From assembly GCF_009660225.1 (NCBI RefSeq), contig NZ_CP045920.1, positions 3,422,079 to 3,486,078 of the forward strand: a stretch of 64,000 bases of DNA, written 5' to 3'. This document shows, one piece after another, positions 43,893 to 51,850 of the stretch. Under the pieces are notes generated by a model, which was given only the letters and a program-made list of their open reading frames with translations, had not been told where the DNA came from and did no database searches. Made by a program: the position numbers and the translations under genes. Source of the DNA: Pseudactinotalea sp. HY158 (GTDB taxonomy: Bacteria > Actinomycetota > Actinomycetes > Actinomycetales > Beutenbergiaceae). Each line of letters opens with the position of its first letter. Positions within the stretch are counted from its first letter, which is position 1.

Positions 43893-44663
43893 CTACTGCC
43901 GGACCTGCTCCATCTTGGCGTCGAACAGCCGACCGTAGCCCGGCGCTGCTCCCCCCTCGACGCCGGCCACGTTGAGACAGTGCCAGAAGGAAGCCTGGAT
44001 AGCACTGACCACCGGCTTGCCGATCGCCTGTTCGATCGCAGCGATCGCACCGACACTCCGCAGGTTGGTGCAGCTGATGAAGATAGCGGAGATGTCATCG
44101 CCGTCGACTTCGAGGCACATGTCGTAAACCTGCTCCAGGGGAACCTCGGCGAGCTCCCAATCGCTGGTGATCCCCAAGCCGAGGCTTCGCTGGACCGGGA
44201 AGCCGTTACTTCCGAAGAACTTCTCGGCACGGTGGACCACCTCGGGCACGTACGGTGTCACGAGCGCGATCTTGGAGGCACCCACCTCTGCCAACGCGGC
44301 GAGACTGGCCGTGCTGGTGGTCGTCGACCTGACCGGGCTCCATTCGGTCATCTTCTCGATGAGTGCCTGATCCCAGGCGGTCCCATGGAGAAACGAGGCG
44401 CTCGTACCTCCGAAGACCATCGAGTCGAGCGGCGCCTGCCCGCAGAGTCGCACTGCTGATTCGAGTTCGGGCGACCGCATCATCGCATCGATGCCATCGA
44501 CCGTCACGCTGGGAAGAGTGAGTCGACTGGTGTGGATCGACACGTCATCGGCTGCCATCGCGTACATTTCCGGCTCCATCACAACGCTGGAAGCCATGTA
44601 CACCAGGCCGATCCGAGCGCGCGTTCCGTACCTATCGGGCTGGAACTGAGGTGTCATCTTCAA
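43893..44663 (-). CDS. Arylmalonate decarboxylase-like Asp/Glu racemase-superfamily enzyme
   Basis: 256 residues. Only the second catalytic Cys is present (C198 in ISCTNL). At the first Cys position there is Gly86, followed by Thr87-Ser88 (FGGTSASF), and Tyr138 in VTPYVPE. This G-T-S ... Y ... C pattern is that of arylmalonate decarboxylase (G74, T75, S76, Y126, C188 in the Bordetella enzyme). The C-terminal SFWHCLNVAGVEG...PGYGRLFD resembles it as well. A decarboxylase of a disubstituted malonate, or another one-Cys lyase, is therefore more likely than a racemase. A second superfamily member with both Cys is encoded at 34135. Confidence 0.8.
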   Translation of the reverse strand: MKMTPQFQPDRYGTRARIGLVYMASSVVMEPEMYAMAADDVSIHTSRLTLPSVTVDGIDAMMRSPELESAVRLCGQAPLDSMVFGGTSASFLHGTAWDQALIEKMTEWSPVRSTTTSTASLAALAEVGASKIALVTPYVPEVVHRAEKFFGSNGFPVQRSLGLGITSDWELAEVPLEQVYDMCLEVDGDDISAIFISCTNLRSVGAIAAIEQAIGKPVVSAIQASFWHCLNVAGVEGGAAPGYGRLFDAKMEQVRQ

Positions 44664-44752
44664 CGTGCTCCCTTACTCTCTCACTCCGGCAACATCACCG
44701 GAATCCTGTGGCTCTGACATGAGGACCAGCCCGGATCCGCCGCCTTCGAGGG

Positions 44753-44786
44753 TTGACCCGCGCTTCGCATAATCCTAACATGTTAC
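44753..44786 (+). promoter_or_regulatory. Promoter with GntR-type operator (site D), dehydrogenase gene
   Basis: TTGACC (44753-44758) and TAACAT (44776-44781) are 17 bases apart. The perfect core palindrome TAACATGTTA lies inside the 12-mer CTAACATGTTAC (44775-44786). The divergent AMDase-like gene starts at 44663, so the same operator may control both directions. Confidence 0.7.
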
Positions 44787-44851
44787 CGACCGGTCTCTTG
44801 AGGGTCTCGGCCCGAAGAGGCCAGAGCCGTCCACGAACAACGGAGTTGGCA

Positions 44852-45856
44852 ATGCCGCTGCCTGTCATCTTGAGTACGAGCCCCCGAAGCATCGTCGAAG
44901 GGCCGTACCAGCGGCGCCACGCGTCGATGAGTCCGCACGAGCTCCGCTATTCCTCCCGCGATCCGAAGCAACTCGCCCGAGATCTGGCCGAGGCCGACCT
45001 CATTCTCGGGGACTGGACAGCTGAGCTCAAGCTCGACCGTCACGCTCTGGATGCTGCGAACCGCAGCAGGATCGTCGTGCACCCGACCGCAGGATATGAC
45101 TCGATCGACGTTACCCATGCCGCTGCTCTCGGCTTGCCCGTAGCGAATACACCCGGCGCGAATGCACGCGGTGTGGCCGAGTGGGCGGTGATGGCCGCGC
45201 TCGCCTGCCTCAAGAACCTCACCCTCAATCATCAACGCACCCGGGCCGGGGAATGGCGGATGGTCGAGGCGTCGGCGGAAGGGGTCTACGATGTCGGCGG
45301 CCGCACGATCGGCATCCTCGGCTTCGGTGCGATCGGGCAAGGAGTGGCCCGCCGTCTCCACGCATTCGGAGTCGACCGCATCCTCTATTTCGACGCGTTC
45401 GTCGACGTCGACTCCATCGATGGCGGGGCACCGGTCGAACGCGTACAGAGCGTCGCGGAACTGTGTGAACGGGCCGATGTGGTGAGCATCCACCTACCGC
45501 TCACTCCCGAGACCCGACACATTGTCGATGCCGAGAACCTCCGGCGCATCGGTACCGACGGAGTCATCGTCAACACTGCCCGCGGGCAGGTGGTGGATGA
45601 GGATGCCCTGCACGCGGCATTGGTGGCGGGCACGATCAAGGCCGCCGCGCTCGACGTCTTCTCGGACGAGCCTCTGATCGGCGCGCATCGCTGGGCAGAC
45701 CTCGAGAACGTCCTCCTCTCCCCGCACCTGGCCGGCTCCACTCACGAAAGCAAGCAGCAGATGCTCGACGGCGCGCTGCGATCGCTGGACGCGGCCCTAC
45801 GGGGCGACCTCCCGCGCAGCGTCGTGAACCAGGTGACCTCGTTGCGACTGCTCTGA
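44852..45856 (+). CDS. D-2-hydroxyacid dehydrogenase family protein
   Basis: 334 residues from the ATG at 44852 (GGAG upstream); the open frame before it crosses the promoter and is not coding. The NAD-binding motif is GILGFGAIGQG (154-164). Catalytic residues are Arg244 (NTARGQ), Glu273 (SDEP) and His292 (SPHLAG). It interconverts a 2-keto acid and a D-2-hydroxy acid with NAD(P)H. The substrate is not readable; relatives include D-3-phosphoglycerate and hydroxypyruvate dehydrogenases. Confidence 0.88.
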   Translation: MPLPVILSTSPRSIVEGPYQRRHASMSPHELRYSSRDPKQLARDLAEADLILGDWTAELKLDRHALDAANRSRIVVHPTAGYDSIDVTHAAALGLPVANTPGANARGVAEWAVMAALACLKNLTLNHQRTRAGEWRMVEASAEGVYDVGGRTIGILGFGAIGQGVARRLHAFGVDRILYFDAFVDVDSIDGGAPVERVQSVAELCERADVVSIHLPLTPETRHIVDAENLRRIGTDGVIVNTARGQVVDEDALHAALVAGTIKAAALDVFSDEPLIGAHRWADLENVLLSPHLAGSTHESKQQMLDGALRSLDAALRGDLPRSVVNQVTSLRLL

Positions 45857-45949
45857 TCAGCATCCCGTCATGCTCGGGCACCTCATTCGCGCAGGCGGAC
45901 GTCCCATTGGTGCGCAGCCCGCCGCTATGGGCCGCGCTCCAATGGGATC

Positions 45950-46849
45950 TCACCGAGCGTCGTTGAGCGTCGCCACCCCGATGGCTCCGCCCTCTTGACC
46001 CCAAGACTCCAGGATCTCCAGGTACCGGCCGCGATCCATGAGCTGCTGCATCGCGGCTTGCACGGCAGCACGCAGCTCGGGCCGATCCTTCGAGACGATC
46101 ATTCCGCTGCGCTTCGGGTCTTGGACCTCCCCCGTGATCTCGAATTCCGATCCGGCCGCGGTCGCGGCATAGAGGCCTGCGACGTCCTCCATCAGCATCG
46201 CCTCGGTGCGCCCACTCGTCAGCGCCAGGATCATCGCCGCTTGTTCGTTGAAGACCTGAACCTCGAGTTGCCCGAGCCCGTCATCGGCACATCGATCGGC
46301 CTGATCCTCCGCGTCGCCCACCTGGTAGGTACCCTTCACCACACCAACCACATGACCACACAGGTCGGCCAAGTGCTCGATACCCAACGGACTATCGATC
46401 CGGACAAAAATTCCGGAACCATTCTCGAAGTAGTCGATGAAGTCGACCTGCTCACGTCGCTCGGCGGTGTCCGCCATCGTCGCGATCCCTATGTCATAGC
46501 GTTCGGACTGGATGCCGGGAATCAGTCCGTCGAAGCTGCCTGGGATCACATCGGATTCGACTCCGAGTACGGCAGACAACTCGTCGGCAAGATCGACGTT
46601 GATGCCGACCACAGTCTGATCATCATCCCCCGACATCGTGAACGGCGGGAAATACGGTTCGACACCCCAGTGGATCACGCCATCTTCTCGAACATCGTCG
46701 GGGAGTAAGGCGGATGGCCCACGTGCAGCAGCCGTCCGGTCCGCCACTGGATCGCTCTCGGGCACTCCCCCACAGGCCGATGCTGCCAGCGCCACGACCA
46801 CCATCAGGGTGGCTCTGCGGCCTTTGGTCTTCATCGATTCTAGACGCAT
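45950..46849 (-). CDS. Amino-acid ABC transporter substrate-binding lipoprotein, second copy
   Basis: 299 residues from the ATG at 46849 (AAGGAG 5 bases upstream). The lipobox is AASAC. SBP_bac_3 domain: WGVEPYFPPFTMSGDD, GINVDLADELSAVLGVE, GSFDGLIPGIQSERYDIGIATMADTAERREQVDFIDYF. It is a close paralogue of the protein at 48824 and shares the permease and ATPase between them. The family binds polar amino acids or opines. Intact C-terminus ending LEILESWGQEGGAIGVATLNDAR. Confidence 0.88.
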   Translation of the reverse strand: MRLESMKTKGRRATLMVVVALAASACGGVPESDPVADRTAAARGPSALLPDDVREDGVIHWGVEPYFPPFTMSGDDDQTVVGINVDLADELSAVLGVESDVIPGSFDGLIPGIQSERYDIGIATMADTAERREQVDFIDYFENGSGIFVRIDSPLGIEHLADLCGHVVGVVKGTYQVGDAEDQADRCADDGLGQLEVQVFNEQAAMILALTSGRTEAMLMEDVAGLYAATAAGSEFEITGEVQDPKRSGMIVSKDRPELRAAVQAAMQQLMDRGRYLEILESWGQEGGAIGVATLNDAR

Positions 46850-46956
46850 GCTGCTCCTTCGCAGGATCGGGTATGGCCAGGTCGGCCCGGCCGAGGAGGC
46901 CTCGGCGAGACCCTCTCCGCCCTCATCACCTCGGCGTCGACAACTGAGACGCCCAC

Positions 46957-46993
46957 GTGGGCAGTGCCTTCCCGGCCAGGTAGGCACGCCCAC
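46957..46993 (-). terminator. Hairpin after the ATPase gene, terminator/attenuator candidate
   Basis: GTGGGCAGTGCC (46957-46968) pairs with GGCACGCCCAC (46983-46993) with one bulge and a 14-base loop. It lies between the ATPase gene and the second binding-protein gene, where it could lower read-through and give unequal expression. The rest of 46850-47031 shows no other feature. Confidence 0.45.
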
Positions 46994-47031
46994 GTAGGCG
47001 CAACTCAACTCCTATAGAACACGGTGTCGAT

Positions 47032-47796
47032 CTAGAGAACCTTCGCGAGGAACGATTGGGTTCGTGGACTCTGCGGGTTTCCGAGCACCTCGGCCGGGGG
47101 ACCTTGCTCCTCGACGACGCCGGCGTCCATGAACACGACTTCGTCTGCTACCTCACGTGCAAAATTGATCTCGTGAGTCACCACAATCATCGTCATGCCA
47201 CCAGCAGCCAGTTGGCGCATCACGTCGAGGACCTCTCCCACGAGTTCGGGGTCGAGCGCGGAGGTGGCCTCGTCGAAGAGCATGAGCTTCGGCTGCATCG
47301 CAAGTGACCGCGCAATGGCTACCCGCTGTTGCTGCCCTCCGGAGAGATGTCGCGGGTAGGACGATGCCTTGTCGGCCATACCCACCCGCGCAAGAAGCTC
47401 CTCTGCCCTCGCGACAGCCTGCGCCCGCTCCACCTTGCGAACCTGTATGGGCGCCTCGATCACGTTTTCGAGCGCGGTGCGGTGCTCAAACAAGTTGAAG
47501 CGTTGAAACACCATTCCGATCTCGGCCCGGTCGCGAGCGATCTCCTTCTCCTTGAGCTCGTAGAGCTTGGTTCCCTTCTGGCGAAACCCGACCGGAGAGC
47601 CGTCGACATACAAGACGCCACCGTTGATGCGTTCAAGGTGGTTGATACAACGCAAGAATGTGCTCTTACCCGATCCGGACGCTCCGAGCAAACATACGAC
47701 CTTGCCCGCCTCCACCTGAAAGTCTATTCCCTTGAGTACCTCGTTGGACCCGAAGCTCTTTCGAACCTTTCGCGCGTCCACCATAAGATTGCTCAT
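47032..47796 (-). CDS. Polar amino-acid ABC transporter ATP-binding protein
   Basis: 254 residues from the ATG at 47796 (GGGAGG upstream; ATGA overlap with the permease stop). Walker A GASGSGKSTFLRCINHLE, Q-loop MVFQRFNLFEHRTALENV, signature LSGGQQQRVAIARSL, Walker B LMLFDEATSALDPE and switch His in VTHEINFA. This is the GlnQ/HisP/ArtP class. It energises the permease encoded upstream. Confidence 0.93.
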   Translation of the reverse strand: MSNLMVDARKVRKSFGSNEVLKGIDFQVEAGKVVCLLGASGSGKSTFLRCINHLERINGGVLYVDGSPVGFRQKGTKLYELKEKEIARDRAEIGMVFQRFNLFEHRTALENVIEAPIQVRKVERAQAVARAEELLARVGMADKASSYPRHLSGGQQQRVAIARSLAMQPKLMLFDEATSALDPELVGEVLDVMRQLAAGGMTMIVVTHEINFAREVADEVVFMDAGVVEEQGPPAEVLGNPQSPRTQSFLAKVL

Positions 47797-48827
47797 TTGG
47801 AACCTCCCTCGTCGGACCGTCGTCCCGCACGCCCACTCACCGCAGTGAGCCGATTCACGCCACTCAACATCCGCTGCGACCACGTGGTCGTCCCGACTGT
47901 GCGCTCCGGGGCGAGACGCCGCTCGAGCGTCCCCTGGAATACCGCTAGAAACGATGTGACGATGAGGTACCAGATGCAGGCGACAACGAGTAGCGGGATG
48001 GTCTGGAACGTCTTCGAGTAGATGAGTTGCACGGAGTATAGAAGATCCGTCATCGAGATGATGCTGACCAGCGAGGTCACCTTGAGCACGGTGATCAGTT
48101 CGTTTCCGGTCGGCGGGATGATGACGCGCAGCGACTGCGGGAGGATGACCCGCCTCATCGTCTTGGCTCCGCTGAACCCAAGGCCCTTCGCCGCCTCTAC
48201 CTGGCCGGGATCGACAGAGGATATCCCCGATCGGATAATTTCTCCCATATAGGCGCCCTCGTTGAGTCCCAACGCAAGGAGCGCGGCCGTGAACGGCGTA
48301 ATGAAGTCGTTCGCACTGCCTGAGAATACCTGACCAACGATGGGTAGGTCGACAGTTATCTCAGGGTATACCGCGGCAAGGTTATACCAGATGAGTAGTT
48401 GCACGAGCGGCGGCAGGCTTCGCACGACCCATACGTAAAATGATGCAACTGCGACAAGCACCGGATTGCCGGAGTGGCGCATGATCGCGAGCACCGTGCC
48501 GAGAAGGATCCCGAGCACCATGATCCAGAACGTCAGGTTGAGCGTGTGGAGGAGGCCCGTGACCACGGACGTGCTGAAGAAGTATTCGCGCACCACCCCC
48601 CACTCCATACGAGGATTACGGGCGAGGCTGTTGACAACCAGGACGAAGAGCCACAGGATCAGTGCTGCACCGACCCAGCGACCATAGCGTCGGCGTGGGA
48701 TCATCTGGAAGGTCCCGACATCTGCTTCCGGAGGGCCACCGCGCAACTCCTCAGCCTCTTGAGCACTTCTAGCGGTGTGTGGTGGGGCTTGCGACTTCAT
48801 CATTGCTTGCGTCTCAGTTTCCGTCAT
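47793..48827 (-). CDS. Polar amino-acid ABC transporter permease
   Basis: 344 residues. A hydrophilic N-terminal ~50 residues precede a GlnP/HisM-type membrane domain (GLLHTLNLTFWIMVLGILLGTVLAI; coupling loop QVEAAKGLGFSGAKTMRRVILPQSLRVIIPPTGNELI). ~35-residue basic tail. One permease gene only, so it likely forms a homodimer. Its start lies within the frameshifted end of the binding-protein gene. Confidence 0.9.
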   Translation of the reverse strand: MTETETQAMMKSQAPPHTARSAQEAEELRGGPPEADVGTFQMIPRRRYGRWVGAALILWLFVLVVNSLARNPRMEWGVVREYFFSTSVVTGLLHTLNLTFWIMVLGILLGTVLAIMRHSGNPVLVAVASFYVWVVRSLPPLVQLLIWYNLAAVYPEITVDLPIVGQVFSGSANDFITPFTAALLALGLNEGAYMGEIIRSGISSVDPGQVEAAKGLGFSGAKTMRRVILPQSLRVIIPPTGNELITVLKVTSLVSIISMTDLLYSVQLIYSKTFQTIPLLVVACIWYLIVTSFLAVFQGTLERRLAPERTVGTTTWSQRMLSGVNRLTAVSGRAGRRSDEGGSK

Positions 48828-49747
48828 TGATCGTGATCGTTTCGAGAGCGCCGCTCTCCTGACCCCACTCCTCGAGGATCTCCAAATACCGACCGTTCTC
48901 GACGAGCTTGCATGGCGGCCTGGACTGCATCACGCAACTCGGAGCGCTCGGGCGAGACGATCATGCCCTTACGCTGAGGGGTTTCGATCTCGCCCGTCAT
49001 CTCGAACTGCTCACCACCTTCCGTCGTAGCTGCGTAGCTGCCTGCGACGTAGTCCATGAGCATGACTTCGGTGCGCCCGCTGCTCAGAGCAAGCAACATT
49101 CCCGCCTGCTCGTTGAAGACCTGCACGTCCAGCTTCCCCGCCCCGTCCGTATCGCAGAGTTCCGCCTGGGTCTCCGCGTCGATAACCTGGAAGGTGCCCT
49201 TGACGACGCCAACCGAGTGACCGCACAAGTCGTTCATGCCTTCGATGTTGAGCGGGTTCCCCGGCTTGACGAAGATCGCGGAGCCGCTCTGGAAGTAATC
49301 GATGAAGTCGACCTGCTCGCGGCGCTCTTCGGTGTCCGCCATGGTCGCGATTCCTACGTCATAGCGTTCCGACTGGATCCCGGGAATCAGGCCGTCGAAG
49401 CTTCCGGGCAGGACCTCCGCCTCGACGCCGAGGAGAGCGGAGAGCTCCTCGGCAAGATCGACGTTGATGCCGATGACGTCGGTCCCGCCGTCCTCCGACA
49501 TCGTGAAGGGTGGGTAGTACGGTTCGACGCCCCATGAGATGACGCCGTCATCCCGCACATCACTCGGAAGCATCGCGGCGAGCTCTGAGGAACTCTCACC
49601 ACTGCCGCTCGTCCCGCCTTCCGAAGGTCCGTCCGGCCCTGCCTCGGCCTCTGCTCCGTCGACGGAGCAGGCTCCAAGGCCCAGAAGGCAGACTGCTGCG
49701 GTCACAGCGAGGGTTCTGTGCCCGACGGTCAGGAACTTCCGTTGCAT
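48824..49747 (-). CDS. Amino-acid ABC transporter substrate-binding lipoprotein, first copy (frameshifted 3' end)
   Basis: 307 codons from the ATG at 49747; lipobox LLGLGAC with Cys27. SBP_bac_3 domain nearly identical in layout to the second copy (WGVEPYYPPFTMSEDGG, GSFDGLIPGIQSERYDVGIATMADTEERREQVDFIDYF). After AAMQ, near 48,910, the reading frame shifts. The annotated tail is Arg-rich nonsense, whereas another frame continues ENGRYLEILEEWGQESGALETITINDGN and stops at 48814, matching the paralogue. Either a real recent frameshift or a sequencing error; the last helix is affected. Confidence 0.85.
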   Translation of the reverse strand: MQRKFLTVGHRTLAVTAAVCLLGLGACSVDGAEAEAGPDGPSEGGTSGSGESSSELAAMLPSDVRDDGVISWGVEPYYPPFTMSEDGGTDVIGINVDLAEELSALLGVEAEVLPGSFDGLIPGIQSERYDVGIATMADTEERREQVDFIDYFQSGSAIFVKPGNPLNIEGMNDLCGHSVGVVKGTFQVIDAETQAELCDTDGAGKLDVQVFNEQAGMLLALSSGRTEVMLMDYVAGSYAATTEGGEQFEMTGEIETPQRKGMIVSPERSELRDAVQAAMQARRERSVFGDPRGVGSGERRSRNDHDQ

Positions 49748-49819
49748 AGTCTCTCCTTGAGATCGTCACACGCGTCGTCGCGTTCACGCCCATGTGATGT
49801 GCATCATGATGATACTTGG

Positions 49820-49853
49820 GTGACATGTTGCAGGACTACGACCAATGTGTCAA
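49820..49853 (-). promoter_or_regulatory. Promoter with GntR-type operator (site E), amino-acid transporter operon
   Basis: On the minus strand TTGACA (49848-49853) and CAACAT (49825-49830) are 17 bases apart. The 12-mer GTGACATGTTGC (49820-49831) matches GTAACATGTTAC at 10 of 12 positions with symmetric mismatches. It is 73 bp upstream of the binding-protein start. CATCATGATG, a perfect palindrome, lies between (near 49803). Confidence 0.6.
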
Positions 49854-50203
49854 GCCCCTCTTTGCCTCTCGATTGCGCAGCAACTCGGCCGGAGCGCGCC
49901 TTCACCCGCAACGGTGTCTCCTGCTCATCTGGCCGGCCACCGCGCGCCGGACTCGGTTGCCACGGCCTGGCCGCCGTGATGCCTACGCCATGTGGGTGCG
50001 ACACCGAGGCCCACGAAGGGCGCTTCGCGACCGTGGATCCCATCAGCCCCGTTCTCCCTCGGGGCCTGCGAATTCTCGTGGACCGGGATGGGGTGATCGC
50101 GCGAGATGTGGCACGCGCAGCGGGCGCATCACATGCGCTGTAGCGATGCTCGGCATCATTGCGCTCGTGGCCGAGTCGGCTGAACCCGCTGCGCAACCGG
50201 GCA

Positions 50204-50248
50204 ACTGGGCCCACTGGGCTCACTGGGCTCACTGGGCTCACTGGGCCG
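50204..50248. repeat. 9-bp tandem repeat (five ACTGGGCTC-like units) at the island's right edge
   Basis: Five consecutive 9-bp units: ACTGGGCCC, three ACTGGGCTC, ACTGGGCCG. They encode WAH repeats in one frame, ending at a TGA at 50251. The stretch 49854-50284 has no convincing gene. Lower-GC DNA gives way to the very GC-rich core near 50,150. Confidence 0.7.
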
Positions 50249-50284
50249 ATTGAGCCGGCTCGCCCAGGCGATCAGTCCGGGCGA

Positions 50285-51235
50285 TCAGCCCAGGGTGACG
50301 AGGAACCCGTCGTCGTCGCACACGATCGCCCGCTCCACGCCGCCGAGGGCGCTGCGCACGGCCCAGGCGCAGTTCTCGATCACGGCCACGACCGCCGGGT
50401 TCGCGAGCGATTCCTCCTGGGCCGCGAGCCACGCCGCCCGCTCCTGCGGCTCGAGCTCCGGGACCGGTGGGGGCGCGTAGTACCGCACCTCGTAGACGTA
50501 CGCGGTCGCCCCGGCCCAGGCGGCATCGGCCACGACGATCGGCGTGACCGGTGCCTCGTCGACCGTGAGCACGACGAGGCCGCCGTCGGCCTGCGGCGCG
50601 TGCACGGAATAGGACTCGCTCCCCGGCCCCGGCTCGGCCAGCGCGTGGGCGTCGAAGGCGTCCGCCTCCGCGTGCAGCCAGCGCCGGTGACCGTCGTCGA
50701 GCCCGTGCTCGACCACCTCGGGAACGGTGGGTCGCGGCGGGGGGCCCGCGGCGTCGTCCCCACGGACCGTGACGAAGGGAGCGAGCGCGGCCCGCGCCGC
50801 GGCCGGCTCGAGCCGAGTGTCGGAGAAGAGCAGCAGATCGGGGATCGGCGGGGCGCCCACGAGTCGGCCCGTGCTCGTGCGCACGGCACCGCCGAGACGC
50901 CGCGCGAAGGCCATGATCAGCTCGACCGTGTCGCGTTCGAGGCCGATCGGCTCGCCGTCGGGGAACGCCGCGAGGATGCTCCCGGCCGTGCGCAGTTCGG
51001 GTGGGATCGGGCCGCCCCGCTCGGCCGGCACGCGGAACTCCACGACGTGGCGCACCCAACCGGGCACGTGGTCCGCGGGCGCGGGCGGCCGCGGGCCCGT
51101 GCACGTGACCGCGCCGGACCAGGCGAGCGTGCGGGGATCGGGCCGGAACACCTGGTGCACGCGGGAGAGGGCGAGCGCCTCGAGTTCCGCGGCGCTCACG
51201 TCCTCGGCGAGCAGGAGCAGGTGGATCGCGGTCAT
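50285..51235 (-). CDS. Hypothetical protein
   Basis: 316 residues, Ala/Pro/Glu-rich, no signal peptide or membrane segment. Codon use and GC-rich third positions are those of the core genome, and it abuts dcd by 4 bp (stop of dcd at 51240), so it is real and probably cotranscribed. Recognisable local features are only a Trp-rich stretch (VRYYAPPPVPELEPQERAAW) and ENCAWAVRSALGGVERAIVCDDDGFLVTLG at the C-terminus. I do not recognise the family and assign no function. Confidence 0.65.
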   Translation of the reverse strand: MTAIHLLLLAEDVSAAELEALALSRVHQVFRPDPRTLAWSGAVTCTGPRPPAPADHVPGWVRHVVEFRVPAERGGPIPPELRTAGSILAAFPDGEPIGLERDTVELIMAFARRLGGAVRTSTGRLVGAPPIPDLLLFSDTRLEPAAARAALAPFVTVRGDDAAGPPPRPTVPEVVEHGLDDGHRRWLHAEADAFDAHALAEPGPGSESYSVHAPQADGGLVVLTVDEAPVTPIVVADAAWAGATAYVYEVRYYAPPPVPELEPQERAAWLAAQEESLANPAVVAVIENCAWAVRSALGGVERAIVCDDDGFLVTLG

Positions 51236-51239
51236 CGCA

Positions 51240-51827
51240 TCACTCGTCGGGTGTGATCCGGGTGCGGTGGAAGTTCAGGTGGGAGCGGGAGGCGGTCGGA
51301 CCGCGCTGGCCGAGGTAGCGCGAGCCGGTGGCGCCCGCCCCGTAGGGGAGCTCCGAGGCGCTCGTGAGCCGGAAATAGCACAGCTGGCCGATCTTCATCC
51401 CGGGCCAGAGCGTGATCGGCAGGGTGGCCACGTTGCTCAGCTCGAGGGTCACGTGCCCGGAGAATCCGGGGTCGATGAACCCGGCGGTCGAGTGCGTGAG
51501 CAGGCCGAGCCGCCCGAGCGAGGACTTCCCCTCGAGCCGCGCCGCGAGGTCGTCGGGCAGCGTGACGACCTCGAGCGTCGAGGCGAGTACGAACTCCCCG
51601 GGGTGGAGCGTGAACGACTCCTCGGGGTCGACCTCGACGAGCCGGGTCAGCTCGGGCTGCTCGGCCGCAGGGTCGATGACCGAGTACTTGTGGTTGTCGA
51701 ACAGCCGGAAGTAGCGGTCGAGGCGCACGTCGACGGACGCGGGCTGGACCATCTCCGGCTCGAACGGGTCGAGCCGGATCCGCCCGGCCGCGATCTCGGT
51801 CCGGATGTCGCGATCTGAGAGCAGCAC
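51240..51827 (-). CDS. dcd: dCTP deaminase (actinobacterial, probably dUMP-forming)
   Basis: 195 residues. Conserved active-site block [33 protein letters not shown] (about 99-132) with the catalytic Glu; [12 protein letters not shown] at the start is typical. The enzyme supplies dUMP for thymidylate synthesis by deaminating dCTP. Actinobacterial members such as that of Mycobacterium are bifunctional deaminase-dUTPases, and the HSTAGF segment fits this group. Ends [19 protein letters not shown], the lid over the nucleotide. Confidence 0.95.
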   Translation of the reverse strand: MLLSDRDIRTEIAAGRIRLDPFEPEMVQPASVDVRLDRYFRLFDNHKYSVIDPAAEQPELTRLVEVDPEESFTLHPGEFVLASTLEVVTLPDDLAARLEGKSSLGRLGLLTHSTAGFIDPGFSGHVTLELSNVATLPITLWPGMKIGQLCYFRLTSASELPYGAGATGSRYLGQRGPTASRSHLNFHRTRITPDE

Positions 51828-51850
51828 GCAGTCAGCCTACTTGCCGTCGA

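Noticed and set aside
43893-44663. Ordinary aspartate/glutamate racemase
   Set aside because: The first catalytic Cys is Gly followed by Thr-Ser, so two-base racemisation is not expected.
50090-50143. A LacI-like helix-turn-helix (VIARDVARAAGASHAL)
   Set aside because: Only about 15 residues resemble LacI and a stop codon follows at once; no regulator domain is present, so chance or an old remnant is as likely.
21732-50284. Integrative element with attachment sites
   Set aside because: No integrase, relaxase, tRNA-end duplication or convincing direct repeat was found at the edges; recombination within the MFS gene explains the left edge better.
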